A stretch of 64,000 nt of DNA, taken from the NCBI GenBank assembly GCA_030762935.1, contig CM060884.1, positions 69,689,696 to 69,753,695 of the forward strand, in the 5' to 3' direction. Made by a program: the position numbers and the translations under genes. Under the pieces are notes generated by a model that was given only the letters and a program-made list of their open reading frames with translations, was not told the DNA's origin and ran no database searches. Numbering within the stretch: the stretch's first letter is position 1; each line of letters opens with the position of its first letter. Source of the stretch: Hymenopus coronatus. Its lineage: Eukaryota > Arthropoda > Insecta > Mantodea > Hymenopodidae. Shown in pieces: positions 9,646-20,257 of this stretch.

Positions 9646-10310
9646 ATCTGATGTGTTCCATTCACATGACTTTCTCTAGCAGTTCTGCAAATAGTTTCTT
9701 CTACTGTATACTAATCGAGATAAACATTAGCAGAATGATCTTATTGCTAGCTTCTTTGTAAGTAGAAGGGAAATAAGAGAATATATTATGGCTAAAGCGA
9801 TAATCAAACTTTTAAAAGCTGATCACTATATGAAATAATTGAAATTTGGTTAACTTTGCTTGCTAGGAGTAAAAAAAAAAGAGAGAGGAAAGAAAGGTTG
9901 CTTCTTATTTGAGAAAAGTTTATGTAGTTTAAAACTGAAACAAATAACAAAGAATATCTCATTAAACAGTTAACTGCACAAAAAACTGCATATGACAAAC
10001 TGTGTGTTTTATCATAGTCAACTTTTAGGTGCAATGAGTTTTTGTCTATCTCTTATAGGTTACCAGTCGTACAAAAGTAGTCCAGAATGAAGAGGTCTTT
10101 AGAGGCTATTCCTAAAAAATTTAACATATACATTTCGTTTGTCATGAAATTATGTCAAATATATTTTAGTTTAATAAAAATTGTTAGCCATTTTTGAGAA
10201 AATCAAAATTTTCATATCATGTTTGATATAAAGGATAGTTGGAAGTGCAGGGATTTTCTTGAAAATCTTTGTGTCGATTTTTTTAAAATACTGAACTTCA
10301 GTACTGAAAA
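9646..10310 (-). repeat. Family R, reverse unit lacking its 5' dyad
   Basis: Begins with the 3' tail (AATCTGATGTGTTCCATTCA) and runs to the AAAATACTGAACTTCAGTA region, where it is truncated. It is tail-to-tail with the preceding short copy. Confidence 0.8.
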
Positions 10311-10489
10311 TATTGTTTAAAGTTGACTAGACAAAATTAGGCACCAAGTTTAAAATAAATGGTGTCCATGGGTGATGATTATAAAGCTAGAAAGAGAAGG
10401 TTCACAGGATTCTGTGAATTAATTAGATGTAGAAGATAGGGACAGAATTTATGGGCAACGTTGGGAACACAAAAATTTCTCTAAAGAGT

Positions 10490-10712
10490 TTTGGAGAGAA
10501 TGAATTTATGGGATCAAGAAGGTATTGCATGGTTTAAACTGGAAGGTTAGAGATTAAAAGGTTACACAAGAGGGACATAAAAAAGAATTTGACCTACATA
10601 TATGTGGATAAAAAGATGTGGTTCACGTGGAAATCTGGAGGAAAGTTTCTTCAAAATAAATGGTTGAAGATTGCAAAAAGTAATAGTAATCCAAAGACTA
10701 CCTTGTAAATCA
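10490..10712 (+). pseudogene. Second LINE ORF2 C-terminal relic
   Basis: One frame reads GIAWFKLEG-stop-RLKGYTRGT followed by CGSRGNLEESFFKING, parallel in layout to the relic at 8540-9175 (AWFRLGI-stop-KLRGMRG). Several stops. Similarity is at the motif level only. Confidence 0.35.
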
Positions 10713-10719
10713 CCCTAAA

Positions 10720-11960
10720 TTATTAATTTAGGAGATAGCTTATTTAGAGTTAAGAAATGGATCTAGCCAGTGAATTAATCTGATGTACTATTTTATAAAA
10801 CGTTTAAAAATCAAGTGTAACCCCAGGTAGTTTTCTAATAGAAATGAATTTAGTATCAATATCGTTGCAGCAAGAAGTGTTGCTTATTGTTTTGTAAGCT
10901 CTGGAACGGACTCTATAGATTAGCTGCAGGTCATCTAAATACTAAAGAAATTAACACAAATAAATATTGTTTAAAATTATTTTTTGCTGAGGACACTTAA
11001 TTTAAATTCTGGATTGTTCTTGAGTACCACTGCCCAGGTTTTTCAATAATACCCTGAGGAACTCATCTGAAATTTACAAGATATTCTTACAAAATGCAAT
11101 TGTTGCTCGTTTTGTTTTTGCTTAGTTTGCGTTATTCCCTTGTTTATCTTTTAAGAAAAAGTAAATGTGTTTTACCCCAAAAAGAATGATATTAATATAC
11201 CAGTTAATCACTGTCAAGTGTACACCCTGTCATATAATCATTCGATGAAAAATTAACTAAGTGATAGAGGAATTATTTTATAAATAATGCAATTGAAATT
11301 ATGTGTGTAAACATTACTCGTTAGCGGCAGTATACGAACTAAGATTTAACTATGATTTGCGATACATGCATGGTTGATTTTAGTTTTAGGCTTTTAAGTA
11401 ACAATTAAATCAAACAGCAAAATGGTTATTAAAGCTCCCTAGATAAGAAAACCGTATATTCCCGTAAAGATTCATCTGGCATTATAGCCTCACGCACTCC
11501 ACCATATTGAAATTAGTTGGAATGATTCTGTAAGATGGTGCTGAAGTTTGTTTGGAACTTCCGGTTGTGAAAATACAAAGATCTGTGTGCAGGCTTCACC
11601 TGTCAAGACTGTCAGAGTTGAGTTTACTCGTTTTTAAGAGATATTGTCAATGAAAATAGGCGACTAAAGTTAGATGTGTCGTGGTTATTAAAGTATTGAT
11701 TAACAAAATTGTGTGATCAGCGTGCTGTATAATAGGTATTTGTGTTTTCATTTATTTTATACACAGCGTGCGACCTCGTGTTGTTTTGATCTCAACGAAG
11801 AAGCTGACTTAACATAAATTGACAGTTTGCACCTGGATGTTTGTGCTTTTATGGAATAGTGCGTTGCCAAAAACTGCAACGTGGACTTCGAAATTCGTTT
11901 TATTTTTAGTTTACCAAAGCTCCTGACCCGAGGTGTTATATAGTATCAACATAGCTGTTT
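10720..11960 (+). other. Single-copy-looking DNA, possible promoter/5' UTR region
   Basis: No family R, SINE or transposon signature here, which stands out against the rest of the window. CG-containing stretches become commoner after about 11450. It ends at a candidate first coding exon, so 11500-11960 may be promoter and 5' UTR. Confidence 0.3.
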
Positions 11961-11961
11961 C

Positions 11962-11980
11962 ATGATGAAGTTCAAACGAC
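11962..11980 (+). CDS. Candidate first coding exon (MMKFKR...)
   Basis: ATGATGAAGTTCAAACGAC is followed at once by GTAAGTAC, a perfect splice-donor consensus. It would encode MMKFKR plus one base of a split codon, leaving phase 1. The exon lies in the only long repeat-poor part of the window (10.7-13.5 kb), and the next exon must be beyond what I can recognise. The call rests on start plus donor alone; a chance ATG-donor pair is possible. The product is unknown. Confidence 0.35.
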
Positions 11981-13500
11981 GTAAGTACTTGAATTATTGC
12001 AATATATGTTATGTATAGCTCTTGCTGACTCAATGCTTAATTTGCTTAATATGATGTTATATTTTAGTGTGTATGTATAAAGTTGTAATAGCCCCGCAGA
12101 AGGAAAGCTACGAGCACGTGGTCGCTGTACTCACAGCGCAGCCATTGAACGATGCGTGGGGTTAGCTTCTCCCGTTCCCAACTGTCATAATGGCGGTTTT
12201 TCCGACGAGAATTTGTTTAGTACTGTCAAAATTTCAAGGTCTAAGAATAAGAGATTGTGAACGGTAGCTGTTAATGCAAACTAGTGACACTCGACGGCAA
12301 AGTAATTAAAATGAATGGGCCATGTTGATTGACGATTCGACACGGAAACGTTCTATTGGCCACGTGAGTTATTTTCAGTCATAAATCATTCCGTAGTACT
12401 CGTGTGAACCTTATCATAAAGGAGTAATAATCTATAAATGTGAATTCTGCGCAAAATTGACTCCGTTCGTTGCACCCGCTGGAGTTATTATTGTTGCATG
12501 CTTTCATTGTTTACCATAAACTCATTATTTGACAACACGTGTAGAGAGTCTGACCTGGTCAGCTCACATACATGCTGAATTGTAGCGTCTAATACAGAAT
12601 ACGCTAACTTATTAAGTCAAACTAGTTTGCGGGATTCTGCAGAGAAACAGCTTTATTTGAAATAAACAAATAATCCTCGCGACATGTCATTACATATTTG
12701 TATTTTCTAGAGGTGTTAATGCAATAATTAATATAGTTCGGGAACTTCCGCTTTAGATAATTTCTTCCAGCTTCCTCTGTTGGGTTTTCTTCCCGCTTTT
12801 GCACTTCCTTAAATTCTTGCTTTTCAAACAGATTGGAAAAATAATACAATGCACAGGTAGGTCAGTGACGATAATTTGTCTTAATGTTGAGGGTCAGCAG
12901 GGGAATATTGGTTGTTTAATGTAGTTCATAAGGTATAATTGCAATTATAGCAGTGTGCGGTATTCTTTGAAATTGTTGACAATGGTCGGAAGGAAATGAA
13001 AATCCTCGCAATAATTAACATTTACTGTTAAGCATAACCAACAATGAAACAAATTAAACAAAAAATGTATGTTTTGCTTTCTTTATTATTTTAATTGTAT
13101 AAATACAATATTGCAACAATTTCAAATCTTTATAAAGTCTCTGGTATATAATTGCTTGCCTTCCAGCTAGTACAGGTTCTGTTTTCGGTAGGTACATTTG
13201 GATAAGTGACAGATAAACGAAGCAATTTCAAGTAAAGTACTCATATTATAGCCACCCCTATAATAATAGGCGGCTGCCGTCTATAGACATCAAATTAATA
13301 AATCGTAAACCTCGGGGCTAAGAGGAACTTTATCTGAGTATCTCCAGGACGAAATAAGCCCTTAAATCCCTATTTAGTATTAATAAGTCGTGCTGTTTTG
13401 CCCAAAGAAGGTATAGTTTGACACACAATGAAAAGGTAAATTGCCTGCTGTTTTTCCTATGGCCGGCTGGTTTCTGTTGTAGTTTACAAGCTGATGTTAT
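11981..13500 (+). other. Repeat-poor DNA, possible first intron
   Basis: No recognisable transposon and no convincing exon. A 75-codon minus-strand ORF at 12622-12849 has no family I know and no splice support. Confidence 0.3.
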
Positions 13501-13503
13501 GCA

Positions 13504-13995
13504 CCACGTTTCCATGGGGAATTGAAATCGATTTGAGTGCACGTATTGTATTCAATCTTGGATCCGATCCTCTTAAAAAGTAGGATCGGATCGAAATATG
13601 TTGCATGGAAACGCTTTCATATTCAAATCGTTTTGGATACGCCAAAGAAACTCTTCTGCTATACTCGTTGCACGCGGTAGTTATTTGTTAATATATAATT
13701 TTTAAATTGCTCTTTGGTAGATTATAACCTTTTTATGGTTTCTATAGTTTGCAATGTATTCTCAAATATAATTATTTAACATCAACACCTGCAAGTAATA
13801 ACACAGATAACAAATATATGTTTAACAGATTCGCCAACGCAATTAAAAGTTGACCAGCATAAATGGACGAATAAAATTATCGTCGGAGCTTACGTACTCA
13901 AAACTACCTCAATTCGTATTGAATTTAACATGTGAAACGCGGATGGCGTTGAGATGGATCGATTCGAACGATTTCAAATGCCCATGGAAACATAG
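13504..13995 (+). mobile_element. MITE with GTTTCCATGG termini, copy A
   Basis: Inverted termini: left GTTTCCATGGGGAATTGAAA (from 13508), right ending CCCATGGAAAC (13991). It includes an internal hairpin around GATCCGATCCTC/GGATCGGATC. A second copy in opposite orientation lies at 23780-24217. The target duplication is unclear. No coding content, so it is non-autonomous; the mobilising transposase is unknown. Confidence 0.75.
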
Positions 13996-14344
13996 TAACG
14001 CGGGCTCGGGGCTCGGTATCCCGTTGATATAGAAATAAATCATGCCGCAGCCTTGATAACAGGACATAGAAATTGTGTAGTAATTAATTTGTTATTTTGT
14101 TGTTGTTTTTTTTTTCGTTGGCTTTTGGGGACCTGGCCTGAATTATGAATCATACGGACATGTCGAATCGTGTTTTATATCTGACTGGGAAAGGAAAGCA
14201 TTTTGCCAAGTGTCAATACCTAAAATCGTAAGAAATTAACTCAAAAGTGACAGCTTTAAAACTACTCTTTAAAAAAATGTTCAAACCGTGCACAATTTAC
14301 TCTAGCCATTATAAACTTCATACACTTATACATGTTAATACGTC

Positions 14345-14500
14345 GCTATGGGTAGCTCAGTTAGTCTTCTGACTCATGATTGCGGGTTCAAAGCAGACTG
14401 ATAATTGTTAAGTGTGCTTAAAAGCCACAGCCCCATGTCAGTAGATTTTCTGGCAAGATAACGAACTGCGGGACAAGTTCCGGCACACCGGCGGTGCTGA
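14345..14500 (+). mobile_element. tRNA-derived SINE (type S6)
   Basis: The tRNA-like head GGGTAGCTCAGTTAG matches the A box and TGCGGGTTCAAAGC the B box. A short body containing CCCCATGTCAGTAGATTTTC follows. The end is not defined. Confidence 0.5.
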
Positions 14501-15280
14501 CATGATACTGGTAATTGACAGCGTCGTTATCCAACAAAATATATGTTAATATGGATATAATTAACTATAATATTATTGAAGTAACAAGTGACTTCTATCC
14601 ATGTTACGCTATTCGCGATGAATACCTGCCTAAAATTTATTTCAGATTAAGTAATGGAAGCTTAGACTCGTACACGAGGAAACAACATTCAAATATTTGT
14701 TATAGCAGTGACGAGCCCAAGTGAAGGAAAACAAAAGAAACACCCTAAACTTTTCAACTTGTTACGCCAGATAGCATATTACACGTGGGAAAATCTAAAT
14801 GTACAACACGAAATATTTCGGGGGGAAAGAAGAATGGCTAACGTTTGCGTTAAACAAACCAATAAGCACTTTTCCTGTGTCTATCTCTCGGGTTTCTTAG
14901 GTGTTCAAAAGTATACATAATCGGAAACGAAGAGTACTTTATAAGCTATCTAAAAGAAATCAATAGTTGCAGTTTATACATGTTAATATGTGGAATGTAT
15001 GGCGTTTTAATCAATAGCGCGGCCGTTTTTACAAAATAGAATTGAGTTTTTTTTTTTTTTTTTTAAAACTTATAGCATAGTTTATTCTGGCAGAAATTCT
15101 GGGAAAAGCTTGTTTTACAACATTGTATGTACATACCTGGTAGAGAAAGTAGTATGACATCTATTTATAAATTAATTTACTGTAAAACTGGATTTTTTAT
15201 GTGTATGTTCTTGAAAAGTTATCACGTGTCTCATTTTTACTAAAATATTATATTTTGACAGTAATACATTATTATTTAAA
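14500..15280. other. No gene or named repeat seen
   Basis: AT-rich DNA with a T-run at 15047-15064 and a weak R-like scrap near 15110-15160 (TGTATGTACATA, GAGAAAGTA). Two adjacent 70-codon ORFs (14515-14724 and 14708-14920) match nothing I know. Confidence 0.3.
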
Positions 15281-15518
15281 GCCCGCCTGGGTAGTGTAGT
15301 GGTAGCTTGTCTGCCTCACATTCAAAAGGTCGTGAGTTCGAATCTCGCTTAGGGTGAGTTACTCGGATAAGGTTTTTTTTCTCGGGGTTTTCCCCTATCC
15401 TGAGAACACAAATGTTGAGTAATTTTAGGCTCCATAGACCCCGAGATCATTTGAGCATCATTTCACCAATTTCATTCATCGTCCAATATGACCAATCAGG
15501 TTAAAGGACGTTAAACTA

Positions 15519-15574
<56 letters not shown>
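15281..15574 (+). mobile_element. tRNA-derived SINE (type S2), young copy with long poly-A and TSD
   Basis: The head GGTAGTGTAGTGGTAGC ... GAGTTCGAATCTCG has good A- and B-box matches. The body ends in GGACGTTAAACTAC and a run of about 53 A's (15520-15572). Perfect 13-bp target duplications ATTATTATTTAAA (15268-15280 and 15575-15587) flank it. The intact TSD and long A-tail mark a recent insertion. Confidence 0.95.
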
Positions 15575-15575
<1 letters not shown>

Positions 15576-16020
15576 TTATTATTTAAATAGCCTTGCAGCT
15601 GGAAATGTGATTCCCGGTAATCACTGTTACTTGTAATAAGCGATATACATTTAAATAAGATATGTTAGATAATTAGTGACTGCAATTTAAACATTTTCGA
15701 TACCTATGAAGACAGTACTATCTGATCTGTATTTTATATTTATTTTTGAGCTTTTGTGTATACATGGAAATATCATTTTTTGTTCATTAAAATACGGGAC
15801 GCCTGAAAAGGTTGTGCTCAACTGACCAACACTTCCTGAATATGATATTAACATAACAGAATAGCTCCAGTTCACGCAAATAACACAGCACCTGAGTTGC
15901 CAACTCTACAGGCAAATTTCACGTCTTCACTTCACTGTTCACAGAACGGGCTAAACAATATGCGCCGAATCAGCATTTCTCACAACAAGAAATGGATATT
16001 ATATATTCTTAAGTAGCACT

Positions 16021-16190
16021 TTAACCTGGTTGGCCATATCGGATGATGAATGAAATTCGTGAAATGATCTCGGGGTCCGTGGAGCTTAAAGTTACTAGAC
16101 ATTCGTCTTCTCAGCATAAGGAAAACCCCAAAAAAGACCTGTTTCCAGGTAGCTCACTCTAAGCGAAATTCGAACTGGCGACCTGGCAGT
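16021..16190 (-). mobile_element. tRNA-derived SINE (type S2), reverse copy
   Basis: Reverse complement of the S2 body and head (TTAACCTGGTTGGCCATATC ... GAAATTCGAACTGGCGACC), lacking a clear poly-A. Diverged from the 15281 copy. Confidence 0.8.
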
Positions 16191-16292
16191 ATAGTTTTGT
16201 TTTTAATTTAGGAACTCTGTGTCAAGAAAATAGGGACCTATTCGCGTCCCAACAAAAATTCTCGGCACGCGGGACATACAAGTAAAAAGGGG

Positions 16293-16320
16293 GGGACCGT
16301 CCCGTTTTTTACGGGACGAA
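16293..16320. repeat. Short perfect hairpin CGTCCCGT/ACGGGACG
   Basis: Arms CGTCCCGT and ACGGGACG around a short T-loop, just after a run of G's. ACGGGACG also occurs near 15795, so it may be a transposon end, but no element could be delimited. Confidence 0.4.
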
Positions 16321-16387
16321 TGCAACCTTATCTCTAACGTAAAGTAGAAAGAATAAGCTTCTGTAAGAATAGTTTGTTGAGGAAGGA

Positions 16388-16627
16388 ATAGAAATGAAAC
16401 AGTTTTATTTATGGACGCTCTTTGACTGCTGTGGTTCTCAGCGTCCCATTCTATACTGGGCGTGAAAGACCGTTTACTCAGAGGACTCTATCAGGCTTGA
16501 GGTTCTTTTGCGTGCCGTAAATCTACGACACGGGACCAACGGCTTTACTTAACTTCCGAAGGAAGCCATGCTAAGGCTCCGTCGTCCTCCGCCGTGTTTG
16601 AACCCACGACCTTAAGGAGGGCGATAA
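16388..16627 (-). mobile_element. tRNA-derived SINE (type S1), reverse copy
   Basis: Reverse complement of S1: tail GAAATGAAACAGTTTTATTT, body GGTTCTCAGCGTCCCATTCT, head ending GGAGGGCGATAAAGG. Confidence 0.85.
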
Positions 16628-16720
16628 AGGAATAGAGAAATTCATTTGAATGTAACACATATTTTAAATTGAAGGAGCCAATTAAACTTGTATAAAGGTA
16701 CGCCCATGATTCTCCGTATT

Positions 16721-17052
16721 AGGCGGCATCGTGGCCTAGTGGTTAGACCGCTCGTCTCCCAAATAGGCGGCCCCGGTTCGATCCCAAGCGTTCGCATGTG
16801 GGATTTGTGGTGGACGAAGCGGCGTCTGGGTCCTCCGCCACTCATTCCACCAGTTGCTCCATCAACTTTCCCTATCATCCATCTTGCTTGCTTTGCATGT
16901 CTTCACGCTCTTGTCTGACTGCGGTTCGACCACTCGTCCCAGGTTCTCCATTCTGAGGTTTCGTGCCATTGGCTCCTGACCGGCCTCTGACCCCTAGGCA
17001 TCCGCTTGTAAGTCCTAAACACGGGGATGTTAAGCAGACTACGAAACGAAAC
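16721..17052 (+). mobile_element. tRNA-derived SINE (type S3)
   Basis: The head CATCGTGGCCTAGTGGTTAG matches the A box and CCGGTTCGATCCC the B box. It continues through a body with CCACCAGTTGCTCCATCA to an ACGAAACGAAACGA tail. A 5' piece of the same type occurs at 26974-27064. Confidence 0.85.
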
Positions 17053-17570
17053 GATTCTCTATATTTATTTTAGCAGCTGTTTGCTGTGTTTTCCATATAA
17101 TTTGAACTAGAGTGTGTATAATTCTTCCTAATATAAATTTCATTTTTTGTCGTATATGTATTTTTAGGAAAATATAATATCAAAAGCTAAAGAAGTCTAG
17201 GGACCTTCATCACGATTGTTACCTTCATATTTACCAATAGCAGGATATTGGTATTTAGCACAAAGTGGATTCTCATTCCAATGTTGATGCGAAAAATATT
17301 AACAAAACGATTTCGTGGTGGAAACTTACTCAGAGAGTGAAGTGCTGAGCACGAATATTGGGTTTATCAAAATATGATTGCAGAACATGAGACCTTTTGA
17401 CCTGCGACATCAGTGACACCGAGGTGTCCTTGCCAGTGGCCGAAGGTTCTCTTTGACGTCACAAATAATCGTGAACTTGGAGGGTTCTAGTTTTGATTGC
17501 GTCATTGTTTCACTGATATATTCGGTTTTGTATTTTTTGAAACGTTTACCCTTGAAAATATAAATACTAT
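17053..17570. other. No gene or named repeat seen
   Basis: AT-rich DNA between the S3 SINE and a family R copy. Confidence 0.3.
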
Positions 17571-17574
17571 GTTT

Positions 17575-18455
17575 ACTTTCTCTACAGGCACTTCCACTCA
17601 AAAATTCGAAATACATGTTTTGCGTCCCCCTGATCCCCAATTTTTTTAGAAAAAGGTCCGTGTGTGGACAGCATAGCTCAAAAACGAAAAAACCGTGAAT
17701 ACCAAACTTGGTATTTGTTTGGTATCTTCCAAGGATGCGACATGAAGATTTCAAGAAAATCCTCCCACCCCATCTACTCTTTACATGCAATTTTTTTTCG
17801 AAATGTTTGATTTTGCTTAAGAATCACTCTAACGATTTTGATTAAAATATCTATACTAAAGATATTTACCTGGCATAAAATGTATATCTTGAATTTTCTG
17901 GGAATAGCCTCTGAAGACCCACTTATTCTAGATGAATTTTTCTAGATTTTGCATAACTAGTAAGCCCTAAGAGAGAGAGACTGAAACCTACTACACAAAA
18001 AATGCAGATCTCGCTGAAACACGCATTTTATCTCATATATATTTTTTTCTTGGAGTTTATCATTTTTTTAGATATTCCATGTTATTGTTTTCAGTTTTAA
18101 AATACTTGAAACTTCTCGCATACGGGAATTTGTCAACTCGTAACAATGCATAGAAACGGATTTCATCCACATAGCAATCGGCTTTTAATGACTATCGTTT
18201 TAGCCTTGTGTATTCCTTTACTTCCCTTCTACTTACAAGAAAGCATTTCTGCTAATGTTTATCTCGGTTAGCATGAGGTAGATAGAAGAATAATTTTGTT
18301 AACAATTATGTGTTACAGAGATGTAGTCATGTGAATGGAACACAACAGATTTTTACGCTATGCTAATGGGGAATGTTGTACTTGACCACAAAATTCGATG
18401 AGCTTTTACAGGAAAGACATGCTTTCAGGTACCTTGAATCCATAAAACAAAGAAG
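17575..18455 (+). repeat. Family R, one long unit plus a 5' fragment of a second
   Basis: Unit 17575-18350 lacks the core of the 5' dyad but is otherwise long. It ends AATGGAACACAACAGATTTTT and is directly followed by a degenerate 5' piece (18351-18455, containing ACCACAAAATTCGATGAG and CAGGAAAGACATGCTTTCAG). Confidence 0.85.
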
Positions 18456-18479
18456 CATTGTTTGTTAATTGTTTCTTCC

Positions 18480-18621
18480 ATGCAAATTGTGTAGGACAGG
18501 AGTTGGAAAGGCAATCAGATTGAAAAATTCAATGCCATAGCGGGGATTTAAATCGTATGCCTTATGTGGAAGAAACATTAACACTGATTGACCTAATGGT
18601 CAAACAATGGAGTCCCGGACT
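18480..18621 (-). mobile_element. tRNA-derived SINE (type S5), reverse copy
   Basis: Contains GTGTAGGACAGGAGTTGG and the reverse tRNA head (GGGATTTAAATCG...), and ends in AGTCCCGGACTT, all shared with the S5 copies near 45.4 and 60.2 kb. It is truncated by the TA-flanked transposon that starts at 18624. Confidence 0.65.
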
Positions 18622-18623
18622 TA

Positions 18624-19290
18624 CAGTGCGATCCATATAAGCCTAAACCATTTTAATAGGCCATTATTTCTCTCTGAAAGCTCGTAGAAATGCGAAATTT
18701 GTTTTAATGATCTCAGTGGCTCGGCTTGAATCGACAACAATCGATCAATGCCATCTATTGACTATATTGATGATTTCGATGGAAATTACGAGCATTTTCA
18801 TGACATTATACACAGTCTTTAATTTGCAGTCATAACAGCAACATGCAGTAGGTACTCTTTTCTTGCGCGTGTTTTCATTCCGAAAATATATTGGTAACAA
18901 CACAACGGGAATTTCGAAGAGAATTTAATGTACGGGATGCTCCGACAAAGACGACAATTTTATCGCTGGAGACAAGTGGTATACTCGTTAGTGAGAGTGC
19001 AGAACATAGACCACCACTGAGTGCAGAGACTGTTACAAATGTTCGAAGAAGGCTAACGAAATTTCCAAACAAATCGTTGCGTCGATTGAGCCAGAATCAG
19101 GCTATTCATGTCAAAGAGCTGCGACTGCCACGAAACCATCAATGTAGTCAACAGATTGCATTGATCGATTGTTGCCATGATTGCTGTCGATTCTCCCTGG
19201 GCCACTGAGATCATTAAAACAAATTTCACATTTCTACGAGCTTTCAGAAAGAAATTATTAAAATTGTTCAGGTTTATATTGATCGCACTG
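18624..19290 (+). mobile_element. IS630/Tc1-type element with long TIRs and TA duplication
   Basis: Starts CAGTGCGATC and ends GATCGCACTG between TA dinucleotides (18622-18623, 19291-19292). Long terminal inverted repeats of about 130 bp with small indels share CTGAAAGCTCGTAGAAATG and TTGTTTTAATGATCTCAGTG. Total length is 667 bp. The middle keeps a decayed helix-turn-helix region but no DDE domain, so it is a non-autonomous deletion derivative. It inserted into or beside an S5 SINE. Confidence 0.85.
18891..19090 (+). pseudogene. DUF4817-like helix-turn-helix relic of an IS630-type transposase
   Basis: The frame reads VTTQREFRREFNVRDAPTKT then ILSLETSGILV and TVTNVRRRLTKFPNKSLRRL. This follows the N-terminal HTH layout of insect IS630-type transposases (TTQRxFRREFN...P...TI..W...F.ETGSV...P.SV..VR...FxRSPxKSLRRLS). 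The DDE catalytic part is missing and the right TIR follows directly. It explains the origin of the 667-bp element; no function remains. Confidence 0.55.
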
Positions 19291-19329
19291 TACGAGCTGG
19301 AAACGGAAATTCAAAGATTGGACACGAAG

Positions 19330-19333
<4 letters not shown>

Positions 19334-19391
<58 letters not shown>

Positions 19392-19392
19392 G
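19334..19392. repeat. (CT)n microsatellite
   Basis: About 29 CT repeats just outside the right end of the TA-flanked element, next to a family R fragment. Confidence 0.95.
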
Positions 19393-19404
19393 TTGCTCTT
19401 AAAT

Positions 19405-19855
19405 ATTTGGATTAAACTACCATAAATTTAGGATGTTTACAACACAAATAAAATGTATATCTGGAATTTTGGGAAAAACCTGTGTAGTCCTCGTCATTTT
19501 GAATGACTTTCGATTAATTGGTAAACTATTAGACAAAATCTTGCTACACAAAAAATTTAGATCTTGTTTAAATACACAGTTTTTTCTATATATGTGTTTA
19601 TAGCGTTAATCATTTCTGAGACATTCTTTGTGCTTCATGTGGTGAGTCGCTATTTTTTTGCCCGGATTGTCATGAAAGGAGCATTGCATTTCAAAGCGGT
19701 TGTTTTATTATTGCGTTAGCCTATGGATTCCTCTTGCACATCATGTGTACTAAATGCATTTCTGCAACAATCTCTTTGAATTAATATAAAGCAGCTAAAA
19801 TTAGGTTGTTTAGTAGGTAGAGAATGTCATGTGAGTGTAACCCATCAGAATTATT
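19405..19855 (+). repeat. Family R, middle to 3' end
   Basis: From AAATTTAGGATGTTTACAAC through AAATAAAATGTATATCTGGA to the tail GTGTAACCCATCAGAATT (GTGTAAC subtype). More diverged than most copies. Confidence 0.75.
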
Positions 19856-19859
19856 GATG

Positions 19860-20255
19860 AAGGTTTGAGGATACATGTTAATTTGCAATAACTGTCCTGT
19901 CATTGACATATTTATACTCATGTTGCCAGTTGCTCTAAACATCCTTCGCCAACACGTTGCAACGTTTATAGGATCTGTTGTAATGAATAAGTGGATGAAA
20001 TCCCTGTAACCTCGTCTGCGATCACAGCCAGTTTAAGCAAGAGATGAAGTGGTGAAAGAAGTGACTCGGAATTCAATGTGATGGGCACTATCGAATAAAA
20101 AAGTTAAGTTCTTTATTCGGTTTTTTAAAGTTATGTTAAATCCTAATACATGAAGTCATGCCAACTTAGATAACTTACTATCTGCTTTTCATTCGGGTTT
20201 AAAAGCTCCTTACAATAGCCCTGAAGCTATTTATATAAATACCGGTTTAGTATAA
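19860..20255. other. No gene or named repeat seen
   Basis: AT-rich DNA before the inverted-repeat-bounded minisatellite. Confidence 0.3.
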
Positions 20256-20257
20256 AG

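Noticed and set aside
17410..17790. 126-codon minus-strand ORF
   Set aside because: It reads backwards through a family R copy and flank; no domain, not conserved in other copies.
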